From Geobacteraceae bacterium (lineage in GTDB: Bacteria; Desulfobacterota; Desulfuromonadia; Geobacterales; Geobacteraceae), in the NCBI GenBank assembly GCA_023701365.1, contig JAMPXD010000003.1, positions 1-64,000 of the forward strand: a stretch of DNA of 64,000 nt. The letters run 5' to 3'. The notes under the pieces are model-generated. The model saw nothing but the letters and a program-made list of their open reading frames with translations. It made no database searches and was not told where the DNA came from. Made by a program: the position numbers and the translations under genes. Shown piece by piece: positions 40,103-50,382 of this stretch; positions within the stretch are counted from its first letter, which is position 1; every line of letters begins with the position of its first letter.

Positions 40103-40852
40103 TCATGACTGGCGCCCCCCCTCCGTTTCCTCTTCGGCTATGGATATCCCCTGGCCGATGAATTTCCTGATAAGCCTGACCGACTCATCGGTGATGGCCA
40201 GGATTTCCACGCCGAACCCTTCCGGCAGCGCCTGCTTTATTCTCGGAGAGCCGGTATTGACCCAGGAGACCCGGCCCCAGGCCTCCACCAGGTCGTCGCT
40301 GCTCCCCGCGACGAGAAGGCTTACCTCCACCCTGTCTTCCGCCTCGACCTGACCGCTATAGGCAACGTACAAACCACTGCAGCAGAGATCGATGCAGGTG
40401 CCGTACACATTGTCCCCGTTATTGATCCGGAACAGGGCCTTTATCCTGCAGGTGACCCTCTTTTCCCGGCGGTCGATGTCCGGCAGAAACTTGCGGCCGA
40501 GATCCAGGAATACTTTCCGATTGATCGGTTTGGTCAGGTAGCCGTCGCACCCCGCAGCACGGCAGAGCGCCTTGCTGTCGTCCTTCCCCTCCGTGGTGAC
40601 CAGGATGACCGGGATGGAGCGGAGCTCCGGGTCAGCCTTGATGGTTGCGCAGCAGGTCACCCCGTCCATCTCCGGCATGTTCAGGTCCATGAAGATCAGG
40701 TCGGGACGGTTGCCCCTGATAATCTCCAGGGCTTCCCGTCCGTTCCCCGCGGTAAGCACGACCGCCGAGGTCTGCTTCAGGTATTCCTGCTCCAGCCTGA
40801 GAAAGAGCTTCGTATCGTCCACCAGCAGAATTCTTGGCGCGGCCATGTTCAA
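40103..40852 (-). CDS. Response regulator with C-terminal PilZ domain
   Basis: The 249-residue protein has an N-terminal receiver (about 6-122; phospho-acceptor Asp in [13 protein letters not shown]) and a C-terminal PilZ-type region (about 130-235; [16 protein letters not shown], quoted in part, then [13 protein letters not shown]). PilZ domains commonly bind c-di-GMP through an RxxxR and a D/NxSxxG motif. Here the second motif reads DLCCSG, so binding needs testing. No kinase is adjacent. It could couple phosphorylation to motility or surface behaviour. Confidence 0.88.
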   Translation of the reverse strand: MNMAAPRILLVDDTKLFLRLEQEYLKQTSAVVLTAGNGREALEIIRGNRPDLIFMDLNMPEMDGVTCCATIKADPELRSIPVILVTTEGKDDSKALCRAAGCDGYLTKPINRKVFLDLGRKFLPDIDRREKRVTCRIKALFRINNGDNVYGTCIDLCCSGLYVAYSGQVEAEDRVEVSLLVAGSSDDLVEAWGRVSWVNTGSPRIKQALPEGFGVEILAITDESVRLIRKFIGQGISIAEEETEGGRQS

Positions 40853-40923
40853 CCCCTCTATCGTACAGAGTACGCAGACAATCCGGCGGCATCATCCCCG
40901 AAATTCCGGGGGCCGGAAGAAAA

Positions 40924-41142
40924 TCAACTCACATATTCGGCGCACCGGCCGTTGCCCGGGATCTTGCGCCTGGCCTTCACCATGTGGATGGTGCACTGCC
41001 CTTTCACATTCTTCAGGCATTCCTCGGCGGAACAGACGACATAGGCGCGATCATCGGCCTCGGTCAGGACCATGTCGAGCATGTCGACTATTTCCGCACT
41101 CTGACCGATGGTGGCGGCAACGTCCTCCCTTGTCTCTTTCAT
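40924..41142 (-). CDS. Small four-cysteine protein of unknown function
   Basis: The 72-residue soluble protein has cysteines at 37, 42, 50 and 67 (CSAEECLKNVKGQC, then GRCAEY), enough for one metal site or an iron-sulfur cluster, and an acidic helical N-terminus. The ATG at 41142 follows a purine-rich stretch. It stands between the HD-domain gene and the PilZ regulator. I do not recognise the family. Confidence 0.6.
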   Translation of the reverse strand: MKETREDVAATIGQSAEIVDMLDMVLTEADDRAYVVCSAEECLKNVKGQCTIHMVKARRKIPGNGRCAEYVS

Positions 41143-41207
41143 GCGGGGCTACTCCTTTGCCGCTCTGCGCAGGCAGCGCAAGCGACCGTCCGTTTTCTCC
41201 GAATCCC

Positions 41208-41774
41208 TTAGATCGTGCCTTGCATCGTCATATCATCATGGAGTGCGGCCAGCAGGCGCACCGCATCACCTTTCTTGCTGCTCCCCAGGGAGGCGGCTGC
41301 GTCTGCCGCGCAGACCTGCAACAGGAAGGGAAACAGCGGATGGCCCATGAAGCGGAGCTGGTTGCGGGCAAGTCTTGCGCCGGGCGTCACATGCCAGGAG
41401 AAATGGAACATATGGTGCTTCACCAGCCAGGCGACATCCCGGGCCAGCTCCGGCAAACCGAGCCGTTCCATGACCGCCTGCGCCATTGCCGCGCCGGCCT
41501 CCGCATGGCCTAAGGAGCGCCAGCGGCCGTGAATCAGTTCGGTGGTAGCGCTCTTGCCGATGTCGTGCAGCAGTGTCCCCCAGAACACCCGGATATCCGC
41601 CTCATCCGCAACCGCCTCGATCGCCAGCATCGTGTGGACAAAGGCGTCCCCCTCCCCATGGTACTCCCCGGGCTGGGGCACGCCCTTCAGTCTCTCCAGC
41701 TCGGGAAGCCTTTCCGCAAAGAGACCCTGCTCCCGCCAGGAGGCGATCATTTTCTTGCCGTCGCGGGCTGTCAC
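41208..41774 (-). CDS. HD-domain phosphohydrolase
   Basis: The 188-residue protein carries an HD domain: HTMLAIEAV (first His), FWGTLLHDIGKSATT (the HD pair) and HAEAGAAMAQAVMERLG (later His ligand), followed by VKHHMFHFSWH. HD proteins hydrolyse phosphate esters such as nucleotides or cyclic dinucleotides; the substrate is not clear. It starts three bases after pdxJ ends and is probably co-transcribed. Confidence 0.82.
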   Translation of the reverse strand: MTARDGKKMIASWREQGLFAERLPELERLKGVPQPGEYHGEGDAFVHTMLAIEAVADEADIRVFWGTLLHDIGKSATTELIHGRWRSLGHAEAGAAMAQAVMERLGLPELARDVAWLVKHHMFHFSWHVTPGARLARNQLRFMGHPLFPFLLQVCAADAAASLGSSKKGDAVRLLAALHDDMTMQGTI

Positions 41775-41777
41775 CCT

Positions 41778-42491
41778 TTATCCTATCAACTCCACCATGT
41801 CCCGCACAGCCCGGTCGAGCCCGACCAATACCGCCCGGGAAATGATGGAATGGCCGATATTGTACTCCTCGATCCCCCCAAGAGCGGCAACCTTCCTGAT
41901 GTTCGCATAGTTCAGGCCATGGCCGGCGTTGACCCCCAGCCCGAGCGTGGCGGCAAGCCTGACCGCGTTGTCGATCTTGGTCAGCTCCGCCTCCACGGCC
42001 TCGGCATCCTTCGCCTCCGCGTAGGAGCCGGTATGGATCTCCACGCAGTCGGCGCCGGCCTTTTCGGCGGCCTTCACCTGGTCCGGGTCCGGATCGATGA
42101 AGAGGCTGACCGGAATTCCCCCTTCGTGGAGCTTGTGCACGGCTCCGGTGATGCTCTCCAGGTTCCCTCTGACATCGAGGCCACCCTCGGTGGTGAGCTC
42201 CTGGCGCTTTTCCGGCACCAGGGTGCAGATGTCGGGGCGGACCGCGAGGGCGATGTTGACCATCTCCGCGGTGGCTGCCATCTCCAGGTTGAGCCTGGTC
42301 TGCACCGTCTGGCGGAGCAGCCGCAGGTCCCGGTCCTGGATGTGGCGCCGGTCCTCGCGCAGATGGATGGTGATCCCGTCCGCTCCGGCCAGCTCTGCGA
42401 GAACCGCGGCGGCGACCGGGTCCGGCTCGGCCCCCCCCCGCGCCTGACGGATCGTGGCGACGTGATCTATGTTCACTCCCAGCCTGGCCAT
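41778..42491 (-). CDS. pdxJ: Pyridoxine 5'-phosphate synthase
   Basis: The 237-residue TIM-barrel protein begins [18 protein letters not shown] and has [16 protein letters not shown] and [11 protein letters not shown], all PdxJ signatures. It condenses 1-deoxy-xylulose 5-phosphate with aminoacetone phosphate to give pyridoxine 5'-phosphate in the DXP-dependent vitamin B6 pathway. It follows glmM by one base. Confidence 0.96.
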   Translation of the reverse strand: MARLGVNIDHVATIRQARGGAEPDPVAAAVLAELAGADGITIHLREDRRHIQDRDLRLLRQTVQTRLNLEMAATAEMVNIALAVRPDICTLVPEKRQELTTEGGLDVRGNLESITGAVHKLHEGGIPVSLFIDPDPDQVKAAEKAGADCVEIHTGSYAEAKDAEAVEAELTKIDNAVRLAATLGLGVNAGHGLNYANIRKVAALGGIEEYNIGHSIISRAVLVGLDRAVRDMVELIG

Positions 42492-42492
42492 G

Positions 42493-43848
42493 CTACTTCC
42501 CCCCGATCTTCTGTTCGACCAACTCGGCGATCTCCTTGGCCCAGCCGGTGATCTGATATTTGTCCTGCCCTTCCAGCATGATCCGGAGCAGCGGCTCGGT
42601 GCCGGAATAGCGGATCAGGATCCTCCCCGCATCCTGCAGCTTCTCCTCGATGTCCCGGATCAGCCCGGCCACCTCGGGGATGGTCATGATGTCCGTTTTC
42701 TCTGCGACCCTGACATTGACCAGCACCTGGGGCAGCGGAATCATCACCTCGGCCAGCTCCGAGAGGGTCTTGTCGCGCCTCCGCATCACGGCGAGCACCT
42801 GGAGCGCCGACAGCATGCCATCGCCGGTGGTGTTGTGATCGAGGAAGATCATGTGCCCCGACTGCTCCCCCCCCAGGTTGTAGCCACCCCGGCGCATCTC
42901 CTCCACCACGTAGCGGTCGCCGACAGCGGTCTTGACAATCTTGCCGCCGGCATTTTTCACGGCAATGTCCAGCCCCATGTTGCTCATCACCGTTGCCACC
43001 ACGGTATTCTTGCGGAGTTTCTTCTGCTTCAGCATGTCGGTCGCGCAGATGGCCATGATATGGTCGCCGTCCACCTCGTTGCCGAATTCGTCCACGAAAA
43101 TCACCCGGTCCGCATCGCCGTCCAGGGCGATCCCCAGGTCCGCCCGGTGCTCCTTGACCGCCTCGCTGATCAGTTCCGGGTGGAGCGAGCCGCAGCCGGC
43201 ATTGATGTTGGTGCCGGTCGGCTTCACCCCCAGCGCCACCACCTCGGCGCCGAGCTCTTCCAGCACGGCCGGCGCCACCTTGTAGGCCGCCCCGTTGGCG
43301 CAGTCGAGCACGATCTTCAACCCGGCCAGGTCGAGCTCTTTCGGAAAGGTGCTCTTCAGAAAGACCACATAGCGGCCGACCGCGTCGTCGATCCGGAAGG
43401 CCTTGCCGACTTCCGAGGCGATGGGGCGCAGCGAATCGATCTTGCGCGAGAAGATCAGCTCCTCCATCCTGATCTCCATCTCGTCGGGGAGCTTGTAGCC
43501 GTCACGGGAGAAGAACTTGATGCCGTTATCCTGAAAAGGGTTGTGGGATGCGGAGATCACCACTCCGGCATCGGCCCGCATGGATGAGGTGATATTGGCG
43601 ATCCCCGGGGTCGGGAGAGGCCCGACCAGCAGGACATCCACCCCCATCGAGCAGATGCCGGCGGCCAGGGCGTTTTCGATCATGTAGCCGGAGAGGCGGG
43701 TGTCCTTGCCGATCACGATGCGATGCCGTTTATGGCCGTTCTTGAAGATATAGGCAGCGGCCCTGCCGATCTGCATGGCCATTTCCGAAGTCATCGGGTG
43801 GACATTGGCCACTCCCCGCACGCCGTCGGTTCCAAAAAGCTTCTTCAT
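42493..43848 (-). CDS. glmM: Phosphoglucosamine mutase
   Basis: The 451-residue protein begins [14 protein letters not shown] and has the phosphoserine loop [18 protein letters not shown], the metal loop DGDADR and the sugar-binding GGEQSGH. It interconverts glucosamine 6-phosphate and 1-phosphate for UDP-GlcNAc. It completes the conserved cdaA-ybbR-glmM group, in which CdaA activity is known to be tied to GlmM in other bacteria. Confidence 0.97.
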   Translation of the reverse strand: MKKLFGTDGVRGVANVHPMTSEMAMQIGRAAAYIFKNGHKRHRIVIGKDTRLSGYMIENALAAGICSMGVDVLLVGPLPTPGIANITSSMRADAGVVISASHNPFQDNGIKFFSRDGYKLPDEMEIRMEELIFSRKIDSLRPIASEVGKAFRIDDAVGRYVVFLKSTFPKELDLAGLKIVLDCANGAAYKVAPAVLEELGAEVVALGVKPTGTNINAGCGSLHPELISEAVKEHRADLGIALDGDADRVIFVDEFGNEVDGDHIMAICATDMLKQKKLRKNTVVATVMSNMGLDIAVKNAGGKIVKTAVGDRYVVEEMRRGGYNLGGEQSGHMIFLDHNTTGDGMLSALQVLAVMRRRDKTLSELAEVMIPLPQVLVNVRVAEKTDIMTIPEVAGLIRDIEEKLQDAGRILIRYSGTEPLLRIMLEGQDKYQITGWAKEIAELVEQKIGGK

Positions 43849-43865
43849 GATATCTCCTGTTCTAT

Positions 43866-44249
43866 TTACTCTTGTCGCACCAGTTGCAGCTCGATGGCGG
43901 ACGGCTGAATACGGGTGATGCGGAGCCCGCTCCGGAGCCGGACGGTCCTTTCCAGGCTGGTGAAGGCGACGCTCCCCTCCCCCACCCCTTGCAGGTCCAG
44001 GGTAACCGCCAGCCGCTCCCCGGCGAGCTGCCAGAGGAGTATCCTGGGCCCGGCAATCTTCAGCTCGACAGCGGGCGGCGCCTTGCTGCCCGGGGAGAGC
44101 TGCGGCGGGATATTCCTGAACTGCACGGGAACCGTCAGCGCCACCTCTCCCTCCGTTCCCGCTGTGACGAAGAGCCAGAGAGCCATGGCAAGAAAAAGCG
44201 CCAGAGCCTTGAACCCCAGATTTTCCGAGAGTTTTTCCCTGACGCTCAT
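43866..44249 (-). CDS. YbbR-domain membrane protein (CdaR-like)
   Basis: From the ATG at 44249 the product has 127 residues: one N-terminal membrane segment ([21 protein letters not shown]) and a single extracytoplasmic YbbR-like domain. Firmicute CdaR proteins have several such repeats, so this is a short version. The start overlaps the cdaA stop by four bases (ATGA). A role as CdaA partner is inferred from the operon. A longer frame to 44471 runs inside cdaA and is not credible. Confidence 0.85.
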   Translation of the reverse strand: MSVREKLSENLGFKALALFLAMALWLFVTAGTEGEVALTVPVQFRNIPPQLSPGSKAPPAVELKIAGPRILLWQLAGERLAVTLDLQGVGEGSVAFTSLERTVRLRSGLRITRIQPSAIELQLVRQE

Positions 44250-45022
44250 GAAAGCCACCGTGGCTCCAGCAACTTCTTCAGGACCTTCCGCAGGGTTGCC
44301 GGTTCGAGGTCGCGGGTTATCCGGCCGCCGACCACCACCGATATCTTGCCGGTCTCCTCGGAAACCACCACGACCACTGCGTCCACTACCTCCGTCAGAC
44401 CGATGGCGGCCCGGTGCCTGGTGCCGAGGGCCTTGCTGACCGCCGGATTCTGGGTCAGGGGGAGGAAGCACCCCGCCTTGGTCAGCTTCCCCTTCTGGAT
44501 GATGACCGCGCCGTCGTGAATCGGCGAATAGGGGAGGAAAATGGAGGAAAGCAGTTCGCTGGTGACCTTGGCGTCGATTTCGGTCCCCACCCCGATGAAA
44601 TTACTGAGGGGCATGTCCCTTTCGAGCACCACCAACGCACCGATTTTCTTCTGGGCGAGCGCTTCGGCCGCAGAAGCGAGCTCCTCTATGACCTCGTAGA
44701 CCTCACCCTGGCCGTGCTCGGTGCCGAGCCGGTTACGCCTGGCGGAGACAAGCGCCCTGCGGATATCATGCTGAAAGACAACGACGAGAATTACGATGAA
44801 GGAGCCGAGAAAATTTTCCGACAGCCAGCTTAATGTCCGCAGCCCGGCAAAACTGGAAAAGATTGAAAGCACTATGATGAGGGCGAAGGCGAGGATAAAG
44901 CGGGTCGATACGGTCCCTTTCAGGAGGAGAATGACACGATAGACGAGGCAGGCAACCAGGACGATATCCAGAAAATCGAGGAGCCAGCCGATATTGTGCA
45001 GAAAATCCGTCATCCTTGTCAC
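44246..45022 (-). CDS. cdaA: Diadenylate cyclase CdaA
   Basis: The 258-residue protein has three N-terminal membrane helices (to about residue 80) and a DAC domain (about 100-240) with the catalytic DGAVIIQKG and GTRHRAAIG motifs. It makes c-di-AMP from two ATP. Start choice is between GTG at 45022 and ATG at 45013; neither has a strong ribosome site. It is followed by ybbR and glmM, the most conserved cdaA neighbourhood. Confidence 0.94.
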   Translation of the reverse strand: MTRMTDFLHNIGWLLDFLDIVLVACLVYRVILLLKGTVSTRFILAFALIIVLSIFSSFAGLRTLSWLSENFLGSFIVILVVVFQHDIRRALVSARRNRLGTEHGQGEVYEVIEELASAAEALAQKKIGALVVLERDMPLSNFIGVGTEIDAKVTSELLSSIFLPYSPIHDGAVIIQKGKLTKAGCFLPLTQNPAVSKALGTRHRAAIGLTEVVDAVVVVVSEETGKISVVVGGRITRDLEPATLRKVLKKLLEPRWLS

Positions 45023-45076
45023 CGCGGCGTCTCAATGGTCGGCACACTCTGTGATCATGCTGTTCGCAGGACATAT

Positions 45077-46294
45077 CTAATGCGGCCCGGCCGCCGGCGC
45101 GATAACCGCCATTGCCATATCTGCGACGTCCCGCATCTCCCGGACGTCATGAACCCTGAATATCGAAGCGCCGTTGACCAGGGCGAGGGCGACCGTCGCT
45201 GCGGTGCCGAAGCTCCTCTCTGCCACTGGACTCCCCAGGACCGCCCCGATGAAAGACTTGCGGGAGGTACCGACCATGATCGGGCGCCCGAGGACGGAAA
45301 ATTCCGACAGCTTCCTGAGTATCTCCAGGTTCCCCTCGACGCTTTTCCCGAAACCTATCCCGGGGTCGACAACGATCCTCCCCTGCTCTATGCCGGCCGC
45401 TTCCGCCAGGGCGAGCGAGCTCCGCAGGGCGGCAGTGACCTCGGCAATCAGTGAACCGTAAGCCGTCTCCTTCTGCATCTCGGCAGGTGTTCCCCTGGTG
45501 TGCATGAGGACCAGTCCGGCATCCGCCGCGGCGACCACCTCGGCCATCCCTTCGTCAAAGGTGAGGCCGCTGATGTCATTGACGATCTCGGCCCCGGCGG
45601 CAATGGCCTCCCTGGCAACGACGGACTTGAAGGTGTCGATGGAGACCGGGATCTTCAATCTTCCGGCCAGCCCCTCCAGCACGGGGATGACCCTGCGCAA
45701 CTCTTCGTCATGGGGGACCGGGCGGGCAGAGGGCCGGGTGCTCTCTCCGCCGATGTCGATGATATCGGCCCCCTCCTGCTCCATCTCCAGGGCGCGTTCC
45801 ACGGCTTTCGCGACAGTTGGGTAACTGTTGCCGTCCGAGAACGAGTCAGGAGTCACATTGAGTATCCCCATGATGCAGGGGCGCCGGGAAAGATCGAGGG
45901 TCCGTCTCCCTGCTTTCCAGCGCCGGGGGGGATCGTTCTCCAGATCGAGGAGACGGAGAATGTCGGACGACAGCGACGGCAGGCCGAACGCCTGCTGGGT
46001 AAGGTTTGCGCAGAGCCTGCGCAACTGCTTGTCGGTTCCCATCAGGATAACAGGAACCTCGGCAGGGCCTATTGCTCCCCCCCTCCCCGCCATCGCCGCA
46101 GTTGCCCCGAGTGAGCGGGTCTCCTGCTTGAGGATATGCGCTTCCCCTGAGCCGATCCCTTCCAGCAGTATCAGCCGGTGGAGCATCATCGGTCCCAGAT
46201 TGCGGATGCTGAACGGGTCGAGGCCGATCGCTGCCAGCTCCCGTTCCGCATCCGCCGGTGACCTTACCGATAGAACCCGCGGGTAACAGGCCAT
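45077..46294 (-). CDS. folP: Dihydropteroate synthase with N-terminal extension
   Basis: From the ATG at 46294 the protein has 405 residues. The C-terminal 270 are a full dihydropteroate synthase (IMGILNVTPDSFSDGN, DIGGESTRPSARPV, NDISGL, DPGIGFGKSVEGN). About 135 extra residues precede it (AERELAAIGLDPFSIRNLGP, quoted in part); typical enzymes are about 280 residues. The reaction joins p-aminobenzoate to the dihydropterin pyrophosphate in folate synthesis. It begins one base after ftsH ends, without a good ribosome site, suggesting coupling. Confidence 0.93.
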   Translation of the reverse strand: MACYPRVLSVRSPADAERELAAIGLDPFSIRNLGPMMLHRLILLEGIGSGEAHILKQETRSLGATAAMAGRGGAIGPAEVPVILMGTDKQLRRLCANLTQQAFGLPSLSSDILRLLDLENDPPRRWKAGRRTLDLSRRPCIMGILNVTPDSFSDGNSYPTVAKAVERALEMEQEGADIIDIGGESTRPSARPVPHDEELRRVIPVLEGLAGRLKIPVSIDTFKSVVAREAIAAGAEIVNDISGLTFDEGMAEVVAAADAGLVLMHTRGTPAEMQKETAYGSLIAEVTAALRSSLALAEAAGIEQGRIVVDPGIGFGKSVEGNLEILRKLSEFSVLGRPIMVGTSRKSFIGAVLGSPVAERSFGTAATVALALVNGASIFRVHDVREMRDVADMAMAVIAPAAGPH

Positions 46295-46295
46295 C

Positions 46296-48134
46296 TCAGG
46301 AAGCTGCTGCTCCCGCTGCCGGGGTCCCGACGGGGGCCCCGCCCCTGACGATCCTCTCCACTTCATCGCCCCCCAGGTTTTCCTTCTCGACGAGTTCATG
46401 GGCAAGCCTGTGGAGGATGTCGATGTTGTCCGTCAGCAGCTGACGGACCCTCTTGTAGGAGTCGTCCACGATGAGCCTGATTTCCCCGTCGATCTCGACC
46501 GCGGTGGCCTCGCTGTAATTCTTGTGGGTAGCCATTTCCCGGCCGAGGAAGATCTGCTCATCCTTCTTGCCGAAGGTCACCGGCCCCAGCGTATCGCTCA
46601 TCCCCCATTCGCAGACCATCTTCCGGGCAATCTCGGTGGCCCGCTCGATGTCGTTGCCGGCGCCGGTGGTCTTGCTGTTGAAGATGATCTCCTCCGCGGC
46701 CCTTCCTCCCATGAGCACGGCGATCCTGTTCAGAAGGGTCTCCTTGGAATAGCTGTGCTTGTCCTCATTCGGGAGCTGCATGGTGACGCCGAGCGCCATC
46801 CCCCGCGGGATGATGGATACCTTGTGGATCGGGTCGGTGCCCGGGATCAGCTTGGCCACCAGGGTGTGGCCGGCCTCATGGTAGGCGGTGTTCTTCTTCT
46901 CCTCTTCGGAGATGACCATGCTGCGCCGCTCCACGCCCATCAGCACCTTGTCCTTGGCGTCGTCCAGGTCCTGCATGTCGACCATGTTCTTTTCCTTGCG
47001 CGCCGCCAGGAGGGCCGCCTCATTGACCACATTGGAGAGGTCGGCGCCGGAAAAACCGGGGGTGCCGCGGGCAACGACCCCGAGGTCGACGTTGGGCGCA
47101 AGGGGGGTCTTCTTGGCATGGACCTTGAGGATCATCTCCCTCCCCTTGACGTCGGGGCGGGGCACCACCACCTGCCGGTCGAACCGGCCGGGGCGGAGTA
47201 GGGCCGGATCGAGCACGTCGGGACGGTTGGTGGCCGCGATCAGGATGACCCCTTCGTTCGATTCGAAACCGTCCATCTCCACCAGGAGCTGATTGAGGGT
47301 CTGCTCCCGCTCGTCGTGGCCTCCCCCCAGTCCTGCGCCGCGGTGCCGGCCGACGGCATCGATCTCGTCGATGAAGATGATGCAGGGGGCGCTCTTCTTA
47401 CCCTGGACGAACAGGTCGCGCACCCGGCTCGCCCCGACGCCGACGAACATCTCCACGAAATCGGAGCCGGAAATGGAGAAGAAGGGAACCCCCGCCTCAC
47501 CGGCCACGGCCCGGGCGAGAAGAGTCTTGCCGGTGCCCGGCGGTCCCACCAGCAGCACCCCTTTGGGGATCCGTCCCCCCAGCTTGGTGAATTTTTTCGG
47601 ATCCTTCAGGAACTGGATGATCTCCTCCAGTTCCTCCTTCGCCTCGTCCACTCCCGCCACGTCCTCGAAGGTTATCTTCCCCTGGGCCTCGGTGAGCAGC
47701 TTGGCGCGGCTCTTGCCGAAGGCCATTGCCTTCCCCCCGCCCGCCTGCATCTGCCTCATGAAGAAGATCCAGACCCCGACCAGCAGGATCAGCGGGAACC
47801 AGGAGATGAAGATGGAGAACCAGGAGAACTTCTCCTCTTCGGGCCGCGCCGAAATGGCGACCTTCATCTCGAGCAGTTTGTCGGAAAGGAGGGCGTCGGC
47901 CGGCTTGTAGGTCTTGAACTCCTTGCCGTCAGTGAACTTGCCGGAGACGTCGTTCCCCTGGATCGTGACGGCGGTGATCTTGCCCGCCTCCACCGCCGTG
48001 ATGAAGTCGCTGTAGCCCAGCTTCTCCTGCACCGGCTTCGGCTTGTTGAACAGGTTGAACAGCAGGATCATCATCAGGCTGATTACCAGCCAGAGCGCGA
48101 TATTTTTGTAGAACTGATTCAAGGATACCCCCAT
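46296..48134 (-). CDS. ftsH: ATP-dependent zinc metalloprotease FtsH
   Basis: The 612-residue protein has two N-terminal membrane segments (about 10-30 and 105-125) flanking a periplasmic domain, an AAA+ module with Walker [17 protein letters not shown] and Walker [12 protein letters not shown], the arginine-finger region [10 protein letters not shown], and the zinc site HEAGH. It degrades misfolded membrane proteins and short-lived regulators. A promoter candidate lies about 60 bp upstream. The order tilS-ftsH-folP is common in bacteria. Confidence 0.97.
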   Translation of the reverse strand: MGVSLNQFYKNIALWLVISLMMILLFNLFNKPKPVQEKLGYSDFITAVEAGKITAVTIQGNDVSGKFTDGKEFKTYKPADALLSDKLLEMKVAISARPEEEKFSWFSIFISWFPLILLVGVWIFFMRQMQAGGGKAMAFGKSRAKLLTEAQGKITFEDVAGVDEAKEELEEIIQFLKDPKKFTKLGGRIPKGVLLVGPPGTGKTLLARAVAGEAGVPFFSISGSDFVEMFVGVGASRVRDLFVQGKKSAPCIIFIDEIDAVGRHRGAGLGGGHDEREQTLNQLLVEMDGFESNEGVILIAATNRPDVLDPALLRPGRFDRQVVVPRPDVKGREMILKVHAKKTPLAPNVDLGVVARGTPGFSGADLSNVVNEAALLAARKEKNMVDMQDLDDAKDKVLMGVERRSMVISEEEKKNTAYHEAGHTLVAKLIPGTDPIHKVSIIPRGMALGVTMQLPNEDKHSYSKETLLNRIAVLMGGRAAEEIIFNSKTTGAGNDIERATEIARKMVCEWGMSDTLGPVTFGKKDEQIFLGREMATHKNYSEATAVEIDGEIRLIVDDSYKRVRQLLTDNIDILHRLAHELVEKENLGGDEVERIVRGGAPVGTPAAGAAAS

Positions 48135-48189
48135 ATGATATGCACGCCGGTACGCGTGCAGTAGGTTTTAAACAGTGGTTTTAATCTAT

Positions 48190-48221
48190 ATGAAGTTAGC
48201 ACAATGGTACTTCATTTACAA
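48190..48221 (-). promoter_or_regulatory. Possible ftsH promoter with overlapping inverted repeat
   Basis: On the minus strand TTGTAA (48216-48221) and TAACTT (48193-48198) are separated by 17 bp. A perfect 7-bp inverted repeat, ATGAAGT-N12-ACTTCAT (48190-48215), overlaps both elements, as an operator would. Closer to the gene a 7-bp hairpin, TGCACGC/GCGTGCA (48141-48160), lies in the leader. Confidence 0.45.
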
Positions 48222-48227
48222 GTCCAT

Positions 48228-49610
48228 TCAAGGAGTAATATCAAGAATTTCCGCCCTCATGACCCTTGCAGTCCGTTCCGTGACGCGGGTTTCCGCGGAA
48301 TTCCCCAGACCGCAGATCCAGATCAGCCGTTCTCCGCTGAAGAGCAGGGGAACGCGCTTGCGGCTCGCCCGGGGGACCTTTGCGTCGATGAAGACATTCT
48401 TCACCTTTTTGGAGCCGGACATGCCGAGGGGGACGATGCGGTCTCCACCCCTGAACGTCCTGACCAGCCAGGGGAAAGGGGCAGCCTCGGCATCGAAATA
48501 GGCGACCCGGGCGGCAATACCGCCCCAGGAAGCGGGAGGGGCGGCCTCCTCGACCAGCAGCTTGCCGCCGCCCGGAACGGGATAGGTCCCGGGACCTTCG
48601 AGGACCATCTCGTACCCCATTGCAGGCGCCTCCCCAGGGGACGTGGTGAAGGAAACCCTGTCATAGCTCCTGGCAACCCTCGCCCCATCCGGGAGGGCAA
48701 GGGAGCCGCTGGGCCGTCCGGAGAAAATAAGCTGGTCGATGGCGCGCAGATGGCGGGCGCCGATCCGGGCGAGATCCCCTTTTGCCAGCAGAATGGCCCG
48801 GCGGTAGAGCCGCAGACGAAGCCCCGCGGCTTCCCCCCTGACCCCGGGGAGCCAGAGGGTAGCCGCCCCGTCGGACTCCTCTCCATGGCGGGCAAAGGCG
48901 GCGTCGGTGATCTCCTCAAGGAGTGCCTCATCGGCGGCCAGGGCCTCGGCCGTGGCCACGAGCCGGTCGCGGATGGAAGGGTTGTAGGTGGCCAGCGCGG
49001 GGAGCAGCTCATGGCGGACGCGGTTCCGCAGAAACTTCGTTTCGGCGTTCGAGCTGTCGGTGCGGTAGACCAGGCCCCGGCGCCGGAGATAGGCCTCGAT
49101 CTCCCGGCGGGTAACCCCGAGGAGCGGCCTGACCAGCTTATCCCCCGTCTTCGGGGCGATCCCCGCCAGCCCCGTTGCGCCCGCCCCGCGCAACAGCCGC
49201 ATCAGCACGGTCTCGGCCTGATCGTCGGCATGGTGCGCCAGGGCGATGGCGTCCGCCCGGTATTGCGCGGCAAGCCGGCGCAGGAAGGCATGGCGTGCCA
49301 CCCTGCCCGCCTCCTCCAGGGAGAGCTTCTCCCGCCTGCTCAATTCACGGACATCGGCCCTGCCTGCCTCGCACGGGAGTCCATACCGCGCGGCGAGCTC
49401 CCGGACAAAGGCTTCATCGCCGTCCGACTCGGCGCCGCGCAGGGAGTGATTCAGGTGGGCAACGATCAGGTTGAGGCGCAATGGCTGAAGGGAGGCGAGG
49501 ATATCCAGCAGGGCGACCGAATCGGCGCCGCCGGAAACGGCGACGATCACCCTGTCTCCCACGCTGAACAGGGAATGCGCCCCGATGGTTTTCAAAGCCT
49601 TGTTAAGCAC
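48228..49610 (-). CDS. tilS: tRNA(Ile)-lysidine synthase
   Basis: The 460-residue protein has the PP-loop ATPase motif VAVSGGADSVALLDIL (about residues 22-37), LNHSLRGAESDGDEAFV and the HHADDQAETVLMRLLRG motif, then TilS substrate-binding and C-terminal domains (VFIDAKVPRASRKRVPLLF). It converts C34 of tRNA-Ile(CAT) to lysidine. The start is GTG. It is read toward ftsH with a gap of about 90 bp. Confidence 0.95.
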   Translation of the reverse strand: MLNKALKTIGAHSLFSVGDRVIVAVSGGADSVALLDILASLQPLRLNLIVAHLNHSLRGAESDGDEAFVRELAARYGLPCEAGRADVRELSRREKLSLEEAGRVARHAFLRRLAAQYRADAIALAHHADDQAETVLMRLLRGAGATGLAGIAPKTGDKLVRPLLGVTRREIEAYLRRRGLVYRTDSSNAETKFLRNRVRHELLPALATYNPSIRDRLVATAEALAADEALLEEITDAAFARHGEESDGAATLWLPGVRGEAAGLRLRLYRRAILLAKGDLARIGARHLRAIDQLIFSGRPSGSLALPDGARVARSYDRVSFTTSPGEAPAMGYEMVLEGPGTYPVPGGGKLLVEEAAPPASWGGIAARVAYFDAEAAPFPWLVRTFRGGDRIVPLGMSGSKKVKNVFIDAKVPRASRKRVPLLFSGERLIWICGLGNSAETRVTERTARVMRAEILDITP

Positions 49611-49668
49611 TCGCTACCCTTTACCGGCCAATTTGCAGGCTGTTATTATTCGAAAACAGTAAACAGAT

Positions 49669-49788
49669 GAGCTTCTTGCAAAACTATCCCGGATTCGATG
49701 TAGGAGCGGCGCCCCCGCCGCGATTTCAGCCTGTTATCGCGCCGGGGGCGGCGCTCCTACGATGAATATCCACTTTTGCAAGAGCCTC
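49669..49788. repeat. REPIN-type repeat, copy A (GTAG doublet)
   Basis: A 120-bp element with two REP-like palindromes facing each other: GTAGGAGCGGCGCCCCCG at 49700 and, inverted, GGGGGCGGCGCTCCTAC ending at 49760. Both have the GTAG head known from REP sequences mobilised by RAYT transposases. The outer ends carry TTCTTGCAAAA and TTTTGCAAG. A nearly identical copy lies at 59654-59772 in the opposite orientation. No RAYT gene is in the window. Confidence 0.85.
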
Positions 49789-49793
49789 GGATT

Positions 49794-49827
49794 ATAAAAA
49801 AAACCCCTCCTGCACAAAGAGGGGTTT
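49794..49827 (-). terminator. Intrinsic terminator after the 112-residue gene
   Basis: AAACCCCTC (49801-49809) pairs with GAGGGGTTT (49819-49827), and on the minus strand the stem runs into eight T residues. It ends transcripts from the DUF4143 ATPase unit before tilS. A second hairpin, TGCAGG/CCTGCA, lies at 49832-49854. Confidence 0.88.
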
Positions 49828-49999
49828 CGGGTGCAGGCCATTCAAATGACCTGCAACACCCTGATATATCGGTTAGTTATCAGTTTTATTTTCCCGACAT
49901 ACCCACCAGATGCCCCCATCTAAATATGGAGGCTCCCCTCTTCTCCGGAGTGGATATATTTTTATAGCACATTACACAGACGACAGTCAAAAACCTATT

Positions 50000-50338
50000 T
50001 TAATGTTTTGTGTCGGATACCTTCTTTCCATCCAGCGTGCGGACATCATATCCGGCAGCCTGCATGGTAACGCCAAAGACCTTGCGCAGGTTGTTGTTGA
50101 CGGCATCGATCACGATATCGAATTCATCAAGGGTATTCACGGTGCCGCGCATCACTTTTTCTTTCAGTCCGTTATCGCGCTCGACGAAGTGCGCCCACTC
50201 AATCGTGCCGTCAGCTTTTTTCTTCGCCAGAAGTTTGTAGATGCCCACCTGCGGGATGGGCGGAGTGGCCCGCCCGGCCAAGATCTCTTCGCCTTCCGCT
50301 ACGTTCATCACGGCCATTTGGGAGAGGTTGTTTTTCAT
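50000..50338 (-). CDS. Uncharacterised 112-residue protein
   Basis: The product is soluble, mixed charge, with no signal peptide and no cysteines. A Gly/Pro-rich segment (LAGRATPPIPQVGIYKLLAKK) and a WAHFVERDNG motif stand out. The ATG has AAGGAAAA seven bases upstream and a strong terminator follows, so it looks like a real gene. It lies 44 bp after the DUF4143 ATPase gene in the same orientation and may be co-transcribed. I do not recognise the family. Confidence 0.6.
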   Translation of the reverse strand: MKNNLSQMAVMNVAEGEEILAGRATPPIPQVGIYKLLAKKKADGTIEWAHFVERDNGLKEKVMRGTVNTLDEFDIVIDAVNNNLRKVFGVTMQAAGYDVRTLDGKKVSDTKH

Positions 50339-50382
50339 GGGTTTTCCTTTTTAGTCGATTTAGTCTCTTACGACTTGAGTCG

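Noticed and set aside
49611-49999. Possible integrative element or prophage edge near the repeat and DUF4143 ATPase
   Set aside because: No integrase, no direct repeats of a tRNA end and no phage genes were found; the repeats are REPIN-type.
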